52,311 bases of DNA from Bradyrhizobium sp. YR681 (GTDB lineage Bacteria; Pseudomonadota; Alphaproteobacteria; Rhizobiales; Xanthobacteraceae). Positions within the stretch are counted from its first letter, which is position 1; each line of letters begins with the position of its first letter. A model generated the notes under the pieces. The model had not been told where the DNA came from. It saw only the letters and a program-made list of their open reading frames with translations, and did not search any database. The position numbers were made by a program, and so were the translations under genes. The stretch covers positions 1-52,311 of the forward strand of contig NZ_AKIY01000190.1 in the NCBI RefSeq assembly GCF_000282615.1. Reading direction: 5' to 3'. Below are positions 8,452 to 17,508 of this stretch, in pieces.

Positions 8452-8487
8452 CTCGATTGGAGGATTTGCCTCGATTGGAAGATTTGC
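8452..8487. repeat. 18-bp direct repeat, two adjacent copies
   Basis: CTCGATTGGAGGATTTGC at 8452-8469 is followed immediately by a copy with one change (8470-8487). It lies between the rpsT terminator and the DnaA-box cluster. No protein with this recognition site is known to me. Confidence 0.8.
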
Positions 8488-8623
8488 ATCGCCCGCACCA
8501 TGATGCGTTCCGTAGTTTTACTTGAAGATGATTTTGCAACAGCGGAAACTTCACCGCGCTGCGAAAGCCCTTTCCAAAAAACCGCTGCGGGACGGGGCTA
8601 ACTCGCATTTGCACACGCACGAG

Positions 8624-8928
8624 TTCTGCACACCGTAGTTTCACCGGAACATATCGCGTGATGGAGTTACCCTGTGAAACGAGACTCAAAAAACGATGTC
8701 TCGCTAATCACTTATCGACATAGCGACTGCAACCATTTGGAAAATTCGCCGACGCGTCGCGTGCGTGACGCTTTTGTAAAAAATTTTTGGCGGTGGCTGA
8801 GAATTGTCACACGAGGCGCCGCATTTTCGAATCTGTGCACGAATCCAAAAACTTGGTCAGAAGCCTGTGAACAACTCGCGCGCGGCGTTAACGCTGGTCA
8901 AGTTTTTTGATGCCTCAAGTGTGAATCA
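8624..8928. other. Candidate replication origin or dnaA control region with DnaA boxes and GANTC sites
   Basis: Four 9-mers match the DnaA box TTATNCACA with one mismatch each: TTCTGCACA (8624-8632), TTATCGACA (8712-8720), and on the other strand TGTGAACAA (8866-8874) and TGTGAATCA (8920-8928). Between them lies an AT-rich run (TTTTGTAAAAAATTTTTGG, 8773-8791) that could melt easily. Four GANTC sites, the CcrM methylation target in alphaproteobacteria, fall at 8683, 8829, 8841 and 8923; the last overlaps a DnaA box. Base composition is visibly lower in GC than the flanking genes. This fits an origin or an autoregulated, methylation-sensitive dnaA promoter. Many alphaproteobacteria keep oriC near hemE instead, so the second reading is at least as likely. 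Confidence 0.5.
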
Positions 8929-9610
8929 ATTTCGTTGCGAGTCTTTCCGCTTAGTGTATTCCTTAAGTCGTTCGCGGCGCCCACGATCTTGAGACCAGCG
9001 CGGTTTTAGAAACGGGGCGAGCGTGCAAATCGGCGGCGGTGTGCACGTTGGCGACGCTTCAACAAGCGATTGTCGGTTCAAAACCCACAGCAATGTGGGA
9101 ATGGTAGCTCTTTGTCTGAATGTCTCCAAGCAGGATCTCAAGCATTCTGCTCGCGCCAGGCGCAAATGAGAGATGTCACGAAGCTACCCCGGGACGCGTG
9201 ATTGGCGAAGCCGAGCGGACGAACAGTGCAGACGGGCAGGACATCGGCGATCCAAGTCGCAGATGTCTTCAGGACACGCAGGACCTTGCCGTGAGCAATC
9301 ACGGCAGGACGGGGAGGTATCATGTCTTACGGACTCAACGCGGTATTGAAACAGGTTTCCCACTCCAACGATGCCGTTTTAAATCCGTCGGACATCCAGC
9401 CTCCCGCGTGTGACGGAGCGCCGAGTACGCGCTGACCTCGCGACCCCTTCATCTCCGACATCGCCGATCTGACCCACAGCGTTCGCGCTGAACGGTCGAG
9501 CCATGCCTGTGGATGGACTCGCTAGAGGTCGCGCCGTGACAGAAACCCTGATGGCAGGAACTCTGCATGGCGCTCACAACGCAACTTTATCTCTCAGCAA
9601 AAGTTTTCAA
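8929..9610. other. Non-coding region upstream of dnaA
   Basis: No convincing gene is present. The open frames here lack coding-like codon bias and recognisable domains. The only clear structure is a perfect hairpin at 9084-9099 (CCCACA-GCAA-TGTGGG) with a GNRA-type loop. One GANTC site is at 9332. The segment 9503-9610 is open in frame with dnaA and would be an N-terminal extension if the earlier ATG is used. Most likely it is the dnaA leader and promoter. Confidence 0.45.
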
Positions 9611-11026
9611 ATGATGACGACATCGGAACAGGATCGCTGGTCACGCGTGAAGAACCGGCTGCGCTCGAACGTTGGCGAGGACGTCTACACGAGCTGGTTT
9701 GCGCGCATGGACCTCGAAGGCGTGCAGGACGAGAGCGTGCGGCTGTCGGTTCCGACCCGCTTCCTGAAGAGCTGGATCCAGGCGCATTATGCCGAGCGCG
9801 TGCTGTCGTGCTGGCAGGCCGAGATGCCGGAAGTGCATCGTATCGACCTCACCGTCCGCACCGCGGTGCGCCCCGTGGTGCAGCCGAAGGAAGCGCCTGC
9901 GCCGACCGAGGCACGCCGCGCGCCCGCGCCGGAGCTGCGCTCGACCGCGACCGCGCCGGTCTCGGCCAATCATGATGCGCTCGGCGGCTCGCCGCTCGAT
10001 CCGCGCCTGACCTTTGCGAGCTTCGTCGTCGGCCGCTCCAACACGCTGGCGCATGCCGCCGCGCGTCAGGTTGCCGAGGGTCGCCGCGGCGACCCCGTGA
10101 TGTTCAACCCGCTCTACATCCATGCCGGCGTCGGCCTTGGCAAGACGCATCTGCTCCAGGCGGTGACCTGGGCCGGCAATTCCGGCAACGAGCGCAAGGT
10201 GCTGTACCTCACCGCGGAAAAATTCATGTACGGCTTCGTCGCCGCGCTGAAGACGCAGACGGCGCTCGCCTTCAAGGAAGCGCTGCGCGGCATCGACGTG
10301 CTCGTCATCGACGATCTCCAGTTCCTGCAGGGCAAGTCGACCCAGGCCGAGTTCTGTCACACGCTGAACGCGCTGATCGATGCCGGCCGCCAGGTCGTGA
10401 TCGCGGCCGACCGTCCGCCGTCCGATCTCGAAAGCCTTGACGACCGCGTCCGCTCGCGCCTCGCCGGCGGCCTCGTGGTCGAGATGGGCTCGCTCGGGGA
10501 AGAGCTGCGCCATGGCATCCTCAAGTCGCGCGTCGCCGCGGCCCGTGCCCATCATGCGACCTTCGACGTGCCGGAGGAGGTGCTGCTTTATCTGGCGCGC
10601 ACCATCACCCATAACGGCCGCGACCTCGAAGGCGCGATCAACCGCCTCCTGGCCCACTCGAAGCTGAACAACCAGCCGGTGACGCTGGAGATGGCCGAGC
10701 GCGAGGTGCGCGACCTGGTTCGGCCGCAGGAGCCGAAGCGGATCAAGATCGAGGACATCCAGCGCGTGGTGGCGCGGCAGTATAATGTCAGCCGCTCCGA
10801 CCTCTTGTCCTCGCGCCGCACCGCCAACGTGGTCCGTCCGCGCCAGGTGGCGATGTACCTCGCCAAGACGCTGACCCTGCGCTCGCTGCCCGAGATCGGC
10901 CGCCGCTTCGGCGGGCGCGACCACACCACGGTGCTGCACGCCGTGCGCAAGATCGAGGCGCTGGTCTCCAAGGACACCGCGCTGTCGGAGGAAGTGGAAT
11001 CGCTGAAGCGCCAGCTTCAGGAATAA
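9611..11026 (+). CDS. dnaA: Chromosomal replication initiator protein DnaA
   Basis: DnaA binds DnaA boxes at the origin, melts DNA in its ATP form and loads the helicase. Domain I ([20 protein letters not shown] to about residue 85) is followed by a Pro/Ala-rich linker. The AAA+ domain has Walker A in [14 protein letters not shown] near 170 and Walker B in VLVIDDLQF near 232. Domain IV carries the box-binding signature [15 protein letters not shown] near 435. From the ATG at 9611 the protein is 471 residues, the normal size. An earlier in-frame ATG at 9503 would add 36 residues without visible homology, and neither start has a strong ribosome site, so the start is uncertain. dnaN follows after a likely terminator, so the two are probably separate transcripts. 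Confidence 0.96.
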   Translation: MMTTSEQDRWSRVKNRLRSNVGEDVYTSWFARMDLEGVQDESVRLSVPTRFLKSWIQAHYAERVLSCWQAEMPEVHRIDLTVRTAVRPVVQPKEAPAPTEARRAPAPELRSTATAPVSANHDALGGSPLDPRLTFASFVVGRSNTLAHAAARQVAEGRRGDPVMFNPLYIHAGVGLGKTHLLQAVTWAGNSGNERKVLYLTAEKFMYGFVAALKTQTALAFKEALRGIDVLVIDDLQFLQGKSTQAEFCHTLNALIDAGRQVVIAADRPPSDLESLDDRVRSRLAGGLVVEMGSLGEELRHGILKSRVAAARAHHATFDVPEEVLLYLARTITHNGRDLEGAINRLLAHSKLNNQPVTLEMAEREVRDLVRPQEPKRIKIEDIQRVVARQYNVSRSDLLSSRRTANVVRPRQVAMYLAKTLTLRSLPEIGRRFGGRDHTTVLHAVRKIEALVSKDTALSEEVESLKRQLQE

Positions 11027-11053
11027 AGGCCTAGGCTTCCTCCTGCCATTCTC

Positions 11054-11092
11054 CCGCCGCCCCGGCCACGCCAGGGCGGCGGTCTTCGTTTA
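11054..11092 (+). terminator. Probable terminator after dnaA
   Basis: A perfect 9-bp stem, CCGCCGCCC (11054-11062) with GGGCGGCGG (11074-11082), has an 11-nt loop. It is followed by the imperfect T-rich tail TCTTCGTTT. It lies 27 bases past the dnaA stop. Confidence 0.65.
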
Positions 11093-11287
11093 ATGCGGTA
11101 AATCGTGGGGAACTGGCCCTCGATCCCTTGAATCCGGGGGCCATCCGAGCCACCTTGCGCGACCCTGACGGCTTTGGTCATATCGGCTGGAGACCCTGGC
11201 CTGCCGGGGTCTTCGGTGCCGTGGCGCGCGTCCCGCCGCCCGGCTTTTCCAAATTTGTGTTTCCTTGGGGATCGGGCGAGTAGTGCA

Positions 11288-12406
11288 ATGAAGGTTACGG
11301 TCGAACGCGCGCAACTCCTGAAGTCACTGGGCCATGTCCACCGCGTGGTCGAGCGCCGCAACACGATCCCGATCCTCGGCAACGTGCTGGTCCGGGCCGA
11401 GAACGCCAAATTGTCGCTGAAGGCGACCGACCTCGACCTCGAGGTGACGGAAACGCTGCCGGCGGAGACCGCCACGGCCGGCTCCACCACCGTGCCGGCA
11501 CACATGTTCTACGACATCGTGCGCAAGCTGCCGGACGGCTCGCAGATCGTGCTGGAAGCCGACGGCGACCGCGCCGTACTGGCGATCCGTGCCGGCCGCT
11601 CGCGCTTCACGCTGCAGACCCTGCCGGAGAATGATTTCCCGGATCTGGCCGCCGGCGACATGTCGCATTCGTTCAACCTCGCCGCCAAGGACGTCAAGCG
11701 GCTGATCGACCGCACCCAGTTCGCGATCTCGACGGAAGAGACGCGCTATTATCTCAACGGCATCTATCTGCACGCCGCGGGCACGGCGAAGGCCGCCACC
11801 CTGCGCGGCGTTGCCACCGACGGCCACCGCCTCGCCCAGCTCGATCTGGTCCAGCCCAAGGGCGCCGACGGCATGCCCGGCGTCATCGTGCCACGGAAAA
11901 CGGTCGGCGAGGTACAGCGCCTGATCGAGGACACCGAAGCCGAGATGACGATCGAGCTGTCGCAGGCAAAAATCCGCTTCACGATCGGCAACGTCGTGCT
12001 GACCTCGAAACTGATCGACGGCACCTTCCCCGACTATGGCCGCGTCATCCCGCAAGGCAACGACAAGGAACTCGTCGTCGACAAGAAGGATTTTGAGAAC
12101 GCGGTCGACCGCGTGTCGACGATCTCCAGCGAGCGCGGCCGCGCAGTCAAGCTCTCGCTGTCGCCTGGCAAGCTGGTGCTGTCGGTAACCAACCCGGATT
12201 CCGGCAGCGCGACCGAGGAGCTGGAAGTCGAATACGCCTCCGACGCCCTCGATATCGGCTTCAACTCCCGCTATTTGCTCGACATCGCCGCCCAGATCGA
12301 AGGCAACGTCGCAACGCTCCGGCTCGCCGACCCCGGCTCGCCCACGCTGGTCCAGGACAAGGACGACAAGAGCGCGCTGTATGTGCTGATGCCGATGCGG
12401 GTGTGA
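11288..12406 (+). CDS. dnaN: DNA polymerase III beta subunit (sliding clamp)
   Basis: The beta clamp is a ring-shaped dimer that tethers DNA polymerase III and many repair factors to DNA. The 372-residue length and the three-domain clamp pattern fit: VVERRNTIPILGNVLVRAE near residue 20, LDLEVTETLPAE near 50, ATDGHRLAQLDL near 180 and the C-terminal ending YVLMPMRV, which forms part of the partner-binding pocket. The ATG at 11288 was chosen over an upstream start because family proteins begin MKVTVERA. A gap of 261 bases separates it from dnaA, so it likely has its own promoter. In many bacteria recF follows directly; here a repeat element with a DUF559 gene has come between them. Confidence 0.97.
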   Translation: MKVTVERAQLLKSLGHVHRVVERRNTIPILGNVLVRAENAKLSLKATDLDLEVTETLPAETATAGSTTVPAHMFYDIVRKLPDGSQIVLEADGDRAVLAIRAGRSRFTLQTLPENDFPDLAAGDMSHSFNLAAKDVKRLIDRTQFAISTEETRYYLNGIYLHAAGTAKAATLRGVATDGHRLAQLDLVQPKGADGMPGVIVPRKTVGEVQRLIEDTEAEMTIELSQAKIRFTIGNVVLTSKLIDGTFPDYGRVIPQGNDKELVVDKKDFENAVDRVSTISSERGRAVKLSLSPGKLVLSVTNPDSGSATEELEVEYASDALDIGFNSRYLLDIAAQIEGNVATLRLADPGSPTLVQDKDDKSALYVLMPMRV

Positions 12407-12449
12407 GGGACGTGGTCCTCCTCTCCCGACACCTTCTCTGTGGAGACAA

Positions 12450-12502
12450 CCCCTCACCCGGCTTCGCTGCGCGAAGCCACCCTCTCCCACAAGGGGAGAG
12501 GG
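12450..12502. repeat. Family A repeat, single arm
   Basis: This is one arm of the family A palindrome: CCCCTCACCCG at 12450-12460, then a small hairpin, then a 23-bp block at 12480-12502. The block is identical to the one at 13021-13043 and is the exact complement of 12552-12574. It lies just after dnaN, in the same orientation as the right arm of the adjacent gene-bearing element. Confidence 0.85.
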
Positions 12503-12551
12503 TGAAGCAACGGCTTTCCCCATCGAAACAAGCGCGATTCACGTTGCTGTG

Positions 12552-13043
12552 CCCTCTCCCCTTGTGGGAGAGGGCATCTCCGCTGGCGGATACACACTCG
12601 GTCGGGTGAGGGGTTGGTGCCGCAGGAGCCATCCCATCGGCCAGTCGCCAAGCGTCTCCGCCAATTCGCGAGGAGCATGCGACACGAGCCGACGGATGCG
12701 GAAGCAGCTATGTGGCGCTTGCTGAGGGATCGCCGACTCTCCACTTACAAGTTTCGCCGGCAGGTACCGTTCAAGAACTACATTCTCGACTTTGTTTGTT
12801 TCGGGCAGTCTCTCGTGATCGAGATCGACGGGAGCCAGCACGCCGAGTCACAGCAAGACGCGGCTCGTGAGGCTGCGCTTGCCGCCGAAGGGTTTTGGAC
12901 GTTGCGCTACTGGAACAACGACGTGCTCCAGCAACCCACTTCCGTGCTGGAGGATATCCTTGCAAAGCTTACCGGGCGGTAAGATACCCCTCACCCGTTG
13001 CCTCACTTCGTGAGGCGCCACCCTCTCCCACAAGGGGAGAGGG
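12552..13043. mobile_element. Family A palindromic element with a DUF559 gene in its loop (putative)
   Basis: A perfect 23-bp inverted repeat forms the ends (12552-12574 and 13021-13043). A second perfect 11-bp inverted repeat, CGGGTGAGGGG (12603-12613) and CCCCTCACCCG (12987-12997), touches the gene at 12614-12982 on both sides. Elsewhere in the window (3221-3370, 28599-28743) the same two arms enclose only about 44-45 nt. The element therefore looks like the ordinary intergenic repeat with a gene in place of its short loop. The gene has visibly lower GC at third codon positions than dnaN and recF. Mobility is inferred; target-site duplications were not identified. Confidence 0.55.
12614..12982 (+). 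CDS. DUF559 endonuclease-like protein
   Basis: This protein of about 122 residues belongs to the DUF559 family, which has a restriction-endonuclease-like fold related to the very-short-patch repair nuclease Vsr. Recognisable features are the N-terminal EPTDAEAAMWRLLRDRRL, then KFRRQVPFKNYILDFVC (around residues 46-62), and LVIEIDGSQHAE with the acidic residues expected at the active site. The C-terminal half ends with WTLRYWNNDVL. No activity has been firmly assigned to the family, as far as I know. The frame starts with TTG at 12614 or GTG at 12617; an ATG at 12677 has GAGGAG close before it but would cut into the conserved N-terminus. The gene is bracketed exactly by repeat arms, and its codon use differs from its neighbours, suggesting transfer. 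Confidence 0.85.
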   Translation: MVPQEPSHRPVAKRLRQFARSMRHEPTDAEAAMWRLLRDRRLSTYKFRRQVPFKNYILDFVCFGQSLVIEIDGSQHAESQQDAAREAALAAEGFWTLRYWNNDVLQQPTSVLEDILAKLTGR

Positions 13044-13071
13044 GAAGCACCGCGTCCATGACGAAGATCTG

Positions 13072-14220
13072 ATGACCCCCTCCCGCATTCATCGCCTGAC
13101 GCTGACGCATTTTCGCAATTATCGGGCGGCGGGGCTCGAGACGGCGGCCGACATGGTGGCGCTGGTTGGGCCGAACGGGGCGGGCAAGACCAATTGCATC
13201 GAGGCGATCTCGTTTCTCTCGCCGGGGCGGGGCCTGCGGCGCGCCACGCTGGAGGACGTCGCCGACAACCAGGGCGACGGCTCCTGGGCGGTGTCGGCGC
13301 AGGTCGAGGGCGCGCTGGGGCTGGCCACGCTCGGCACCGGCATCGATCCGCCGCGTGCCGATAGCCCTGTGAGCCGGCGCGTCCGCATCGACCGTGAGCC
13401 GGTGACTTCTGCGGCGGCCTTCGGCGACCACATCCGCATGGTCTGGCTGACGCCGGCGATGGACGGGCTGTTCATGGGTGCGGGCTCCGAACGGCGGCGC
13501 TTCTTCGACCGCCTGGTGCTGGCCATCGACAGCGAGCATTCCAGCCGCATCAACGCGCTGGAACGTTCGCTGCGCTCGCGCAACCGCCTGCTCGAGACGC
13601 GCAATTACGACGATCATTGGTGTGACGCGATCGAGCGCGAGACCGCCGAGCTCGCGGTCGCGGTCGCCGCCACGCGCGGCCAGACCGCGGCGCGCCTCAC
13701 CGGCATGCTCAACGCGCGCGCCCAGCAATCGGCATTTCCATCGGCGCAAATCGCGCTCGACGGCTGGATGGAAAACGCGCTGCTGACGGAGACCGCGACC
13801 TCGGTCGAGGACCGCTACCGCCAGATCCTGCGCGACAACCGTCCGCGCGATGCGATTGCCGGCCGCACCACCGACGGCCCGCACCTCACCGATCTCCAGG
13901 TGATCTACGCCCCCAAGAGCATGCCGGCGCGCGATGCCTCGACCGGCGAGCAGAAGGCGCTGCTGATCGGGCTCGTGCTGGCGCATGCGACGCTGGTGGC
14001 CGAGATGACCGGCATCGTGCCGCTGCTGCTGCTCGACGAGGTCGTCGCCCATCTCGATCCGAACCGGCGCGCCGCCTTGTTCGACGAGCTGCGCAAGCTC
14101 GGCGCGCAGGTGTGGCTGACCGGCGCGGACCCCGCAGCCTTTGCCGAGATTGGCGCGGGCGGCGAAGTCTTTGACGTCGAGAGCGGACGGGTTTCGGCCC
14201 GGCGCCAGGCTTCGCATTGA
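13072..14220 (+). CDS. recF: DNA replication and repair protein RecF
   Basis: RecF is an SMC-like ATPase that works with RecO and RecR to load RecA at single-strand gaps. The 382-residue protein opens with IHRLTLTHFRNYRAAGLE, Walker A GPNGAGKTN lies near residue 33, the ABC signature region with STGEQKALLIGLVL near 290, and Walker B LLLLDEVVAHLDP near 320. The ATG at 13072 begins 29 bases after the right arm of the repeat element, so any promoter for recF lies inside or upstream of that element. A ribosome site is not obvious. Normally recF would be followed by gyrB, but here three tandem genes for exported proteins lie between them. Confidence 0.95.
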   Translation: MTPSRIHRLTLTHFRNYRAAGLETAADMVALVGPNGAGKTNCIEAISFLSPGRGLRRATLEDVADNQGDGSWAVSAQVEGALGLATLGTGIDPPRADSPVSRRVRIDREPVTSAAAFGDHIRMVWLTPAMDGLFMGAGSERRRFFDRLVLAIDSEHSSRINALERSLRSRNRLLETRNYDDHWCDAIERETAELAVAVAATRGQTAARLTGMLNARAQQSAFPSAQIALDGWMENALLTETATSVEDRYRQILRDNRPRDAIAGRTTDGPHLTDLQVIYAPKSMPARDASTGEQKALLIGLVLAHATLVAEMTGIVPLLLLDEVVAHLDPNRRAALFDELRKLGAQVWLTGADPAAFAEIGAGGEVFDVESGRVSARRQASH

Positions 14221-14322
14221 ACCCGACGATTTCCCGCCACGACTAGTTGCCAGAGGCCGCGCTGGCGCTGTCGCAGCCGTTGCAGTCGCGATGGACATGA
14301 CGCGACGTTCCTGGAGAGTGAG

Positions 14323-15066
14323 ATGCGGACGGTAAGGCCGGAGGCGCGAGCCTCGGCACGATGGCGGGCGTTCGCGTGCGGCCTCGTCTTCCTCGCGAGC
14401 TGCATGCTCGCGGCAAGCGCCAGCGCCTGGGTGCCCCATCTCTCGGTGCTGTTCTCGTCCGAGCTGACGCCAGACCCCGACACCAGGCTGCCGGCGCCGA
14501 CCCGTTACAGCTACCGGGGCATCCACACCACCGTCGTCGCGGGCGTTCAAACGCCGCTTCGTACCAAACTGGAGGCCACCGTGCCTGCCGAGCTCGGCAA
14601 CGTGCTCGCCTTCTACCGCACCGAGCTCGGCAAGCTCGGCTGGCAGGAACAGCACGACGGCGCGGTCATCTCCGCCGATCATGTCCAGCTCGCCTTCGTC
14701 TCCCCGGTTGGACCGGGCATGCTCGCGCTCGATCGCAAGGACTCCGGCACCACGGTCAACCTCGTGCAGAAGAACGCATCCGTCGCGACCAACGCGAACG
14801 TCATGCCCGAGCCCGGCCAGGCCATGCTGGTGTTCTCCAACATCGCCGAGACCGAAGCCACGCTCACGATCAACGACCGGACGCTCAAGCGCGCCGCCGG
14901 CACCCGTGCGGTGTCGCTGGATCTAAGGCCCGGCCAATATTCCTACGAGGTGAATGTGCCGGGCCATCCAGCCACCGCGAATACCCTCAACTTCGCTGCG
15001 GGCGATACCTGGGAGCTCACGGTCGGGCGCGACGGAGAGACGTGGTCGCCGCTCCTGCTCTATTGA
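14323..15066 (+). CDS. Exported GW-motif family protein, paralogue 1 (putative lipoprotein)
   Basis: I do not recognise a named family. This 247-residue protein is the first of three tandem paralogues. The N-terminus (ARWRAFACGLVFLASC) is a signal with a plausible lipobox, LASC, placing the lipidated Cys at residue 27. After a Pro-rich linker comes a helix-like segment VLAFYRTELGKLGWQE (about 93-108), the hallmark of the group. A beta-rich C-terminal region follows (TLTINDRTLKRAAG, LDLRPGQYSYEV, AAGDTWELTVGRDG), ending in Tyr. That last part looks like a small beta-sandwich of the PEGA or carboxypeptidase-regulatory kind, which is inference. A GGAG site precedes the ATG. It probably sits in the periplasm attached to a membrane. 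Confidence 0.85.
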   Translation: MRTVRPEARASARWRAFACGLVFLASCMLAASASAWVPHLSVLFSSELTPDPDTRLPAPTRYSYRGIHTTVVAGVQTPLRTKLEATVPAELGNVLAFYRTELGKLGWQEQHDGAVISADHVQLAFVSPVGPGMLALDRKDSGTTVNLVQKNASVATNANVMPEPGQAMLVFSNIAETEATLTINDRTLKRAAGTRAVSLDLRPGQYSYEVNVPGHPATANTLNFAAGDTWELTVGRDGETWSPLLLY

Positions 15067-15184
15067 GCCTTTTTGAACCTCACTGCTTTCTGATGCGACT
15101 TCTGGTCTGAGGCCGCGCCGACGGTGTCGTAGCCTGCATAGGCGCGAGGGATGAAGACCCGCGCGAAATCCAGGAGTCTTGACG

Positions 15185-17368
15185 ATGGCGACGATCCCGC
15201 GCGGGACGCAAGTCCCGGCACGCTGGCGGCTGCTGGCTTGCGGCCTTGTCCTGATGGCGAGCTGCTCGACCGCGGCCGCCGCCGACGGAGGCATCGTCGA
15301 CGTCCACGCACTGCCGAAGCTGGAAGGGGCGGTGGAAGACACCTCGCGACCCGAATCCTGGCGCCTCGAATACCGCATGCCGACGCCGGAAGCCGTGACC
15401 GCGCCGGCGGCGAAAAAGCTCCTCAGCGCCGACGGCTGGGTGCCCTATGTGCGGCCGCTGGAAGAGAAGAGCACCACGCTGAATTTCAAGAAAGGACGGC
15501 AGGGCCTGTCCGTTCATTTCACGCAGGCCCTCGGTAGGCCCGATCAGTCGGTGGTGTACTACTCCTCCGACCGGATCTATTCGAACGTGCCGTTCCCGGA
15601 CGGTGCGAGCGACATCATGTTCGATGGCACGAGGCCCTATCTCGGCTGCATCGCGCCCGGCGCGCTCGATGCGACATCGGATTTCTTTGGCCGCGAGATG
15701 GCGGCGATCGGCTGGCAGAAGCTCACGCCGGAAACCGCCGCACCCTGGACGACCAGCCTGGATGAGACCGTTCCCAACGGTTTTCGCGCGTTCTACGCGC
15801 ATGCTGACAGCAAGGAAGGCGGCTTCTACCAGCAGAAGCCGGTCATGCTGACGCTGACGCGCCGCGACGATGGCCGCACCAATGTCGACATCCGCGTGGC
15901 GCCGTTCGCCCTGCCCGGCGAACTCAAGGCCGATGGCGATCTTGCCGGCCTGCCGCGGCCGAATCCGACCAAGACGGCCAGGGGCCTCGGCAGTGCCGAT
16001 TCCAACAAGCGCGAGATGTCAGCGGCCGCGATGGCCGATCTGCCGGCCGTGCTCGCCTTCTATCATCGCGAGCTCGCCGCGCGCGGCTGGCAGGAAGACG
16101 GCAGCGCGCCGCTCGCACCCGGCGACGAGGTCGCGATCAAGGTCTCCAATGCCGAGGAAACCGGCGTGCTCCGGCTCGGTCGCAAGTATGATTTCACCAT
16201 GATCAGCCTGAACGTGCAGGTGAAGGAGGCGGCGCTGGCCGCCCGCGCCAAGGCGAAGAAGGAAGCCGATCAGAAGTTTCTTGGTGATGCACTAGGTGCG
16301 GCCAAGCAGCTCATCGCCGCCGACGAAGCGAGGCGCAAGGTGCAGGCCGGCGCGCTGTCCGATGCGCCGCTCAATGCGCTCGCCGACAGCAAGATGCCGG
16401 TGCCGCTGCCCGAGACCGCCGAGGGCGTGACGTTCGAGGGCGGCGAGGGCCGGCTCGAATTCTCCTCCACGTCGAGCGTGAAAGCGCTCGGCGCCTTCTA
16501 CCGCGCATCGCTGAAGAACGCGGGCTGGAAGGAGCAGCCCTCCGTCATCAACCAGCCCAACATGGCGGTGATGTCGTTCTCCAGGAGCGGCAAGTCGATC
16601 TCGATGACCGTGATGCAGATGGGCCCGAAGGTGAATGTCAGCGCCACCGGCTCCGGCCTGGTCGTGGCTGCGGCGAAGTCGGCCGAGACCAAACCGGCGC
16701 AATCCAACCCGACGGAATCCAAGGCCATGCAGGCCAAATCGGCCGAGCCGCTGAAGGCCGATCCGGACTCCGCCCTGCCCGTGCCGACGCAGCGCTCATC
16801 AAGCGGGATCAGCTCGACGAAATTCCCCGGCAGCGACCAGTCGTTCCGAAAGGAGCTCGAGGCCAGCATTCCCGCCGAACTCTCGGATGTCCTCGTCTTC
16901 TATCGCACGGAGCTGACCAAGCGCGGCTGGCAGGAAAAGACCGACGGTGCGACCGTCACTGCCGACCGGGCGGAGCTGGCGTTCACCTCGCCGGACGGAC
17001 CGGCCGTCCTGAAGCTCGGCCGCGCCAGGGACGAGACTACGGTCAGCCTGGTGCAGCGGAATCCGCAGGCCGCCGTCAAGGCCGACATCATGCCCAAGGC
17101 CGGACAGGCCCGGGTGATGCTCGGCAACATGGGGCCGAAGGAAGCCTCGCTGACGATCAACAATCAGACCGTGAAGATCGCAGCGGGCGCCGGCGGCCCG
17201 CGATCGCCGAAAGGTCCGATGCTCGATCTGCCGCCGGGCAAGTACCAATACGCGCTGCGCCTGCCGGGACGCCCTGCCCGCAGCGAGACCCTGACGGTGG
17301 CCGCCGGCGATGCCTGGGGCCTTCTGGTAGGCCCGGACGGCGACGTGCTTCCGCTCCAGATGTATTGA
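15185..17368 (+). CDS. Exported GW-motif family protein, paralogue 2 (large, four-repeat)
   Basis: This 727-residue protein is the enlarged member of the tandem family. Its N-terminus aligns without gaps to its neighbours (VPARWRLLACGLVLMASC), with a Cys at residue 27 in a weaker lipobox. The helical GW motif occurs four times: FFGREMAAIGWQK near 166, LAFYHRELAARGWQE near 290, GAFYRASLKNAGWKE near 435 and LVFYRTELTKRGWQE near 568. An Ala/Lys/Glu-rich, coiled-coil-like stretch (AALAARAKAKKEADQK) lies around 352-367, and a low-complexity Ala/Lys/Ser/Glu linker lies around 495-530. The last 180 residues match the whole mature part of paralogues 1 and 3. It thus looks like several family domains fused behind one signal. 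The ATG at 15185 was chosen by alignment with the other two. Confidence 0.85.
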   Translation: MATIPRGTQVPARWRLLACGLVLMASCSTAAAADGGIVDVHALPKLEGAVEDTSRPESWRLEYRMPTPEAVTAPAAKKLLSADGWVPYVRPLEEKSTTLNFKKGRQGLSVHFTQALGRPDQSVVYYSSDRIYSNVPFPDGASDIMFDGTRPYLGCIAPGALDATSDFFGREMAAIGWQKLTPETAAPWTTSLDETVPNGFRAFYAHADSKEGGFYQQKPVMLTLTRRDDGRTNVDIRVAPFALPGELKADGDLAGLPRPNPTKTARGLGSADSNKREMSAAAMADLPAVLAFYHRELAARGWQEDGSAPLAPGDEVAIKVSNAEETGVLRLGRKYDFTMISLNVQVKEAALAARAKAKKEADQKFLGDALGAAKQLIAADEARRKVQAGALSDAPLNALADSKMPVPLPETAEGVTFEGGEGRLEFSSTSSVKALGAFYRASLKNAGWKEQPSVINQPNMAVMSFSRSGKSISMTVMQMGPKVNVSATGSGLVVAAAKSAETKPAQSNPTESKAMQAKSAEPLKADPDSALPVPTQRSSSGISSTKFPGSDQSFRKELEASIPAELSDVLVFYRTELTKRGWQEKTDGATVTADRAELAFTSPDGPAVLKLGRARDETTVSLVQRNPQAAVKADIMPKAGQARVMLGNMGPKEASLTINNQTVKIAAGAGGPRSPKGPMLDLPPGKYQYALRLPGRPARSETLTVAAGDAWGLLVGPDGDVLPLQMY

Positions 17369-17508
17369 TCCCGCCGCCTGTGCCCGTAACGGCCAGGTTG
17401 AACCCGTCCGGTTCGTGGGGCGACTAGTCGTGCAGAGGCGGCGGCGACCGGGTCGCAGCCGCTGCATGGCGCGACGATCACAACGAGCGACATCCCTGGA
17501 GAACGGGC

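Noticed and set aside
9070..9100. A T-loop-like GGTTCAAAACCC suggesting a tRNA
   Set aside because: No acceptor, D or anticodon stem can be drawn around it; the nearby hairpin 9084-9099 stands alone.
9120..9413. A 97-codon plus-strand open frame upstream of dnaA
   Set aside because: It shows no codon bias, no homology that I recognise and no ribosome site; the region is better explained as dnaA control sequence.
13003..14682. A 559-codon minus-strand open frame opposite recF
   Set aside because: It covers a repeat arm, recF and the start of another gene in antisense, and has no domain or ribosome site.
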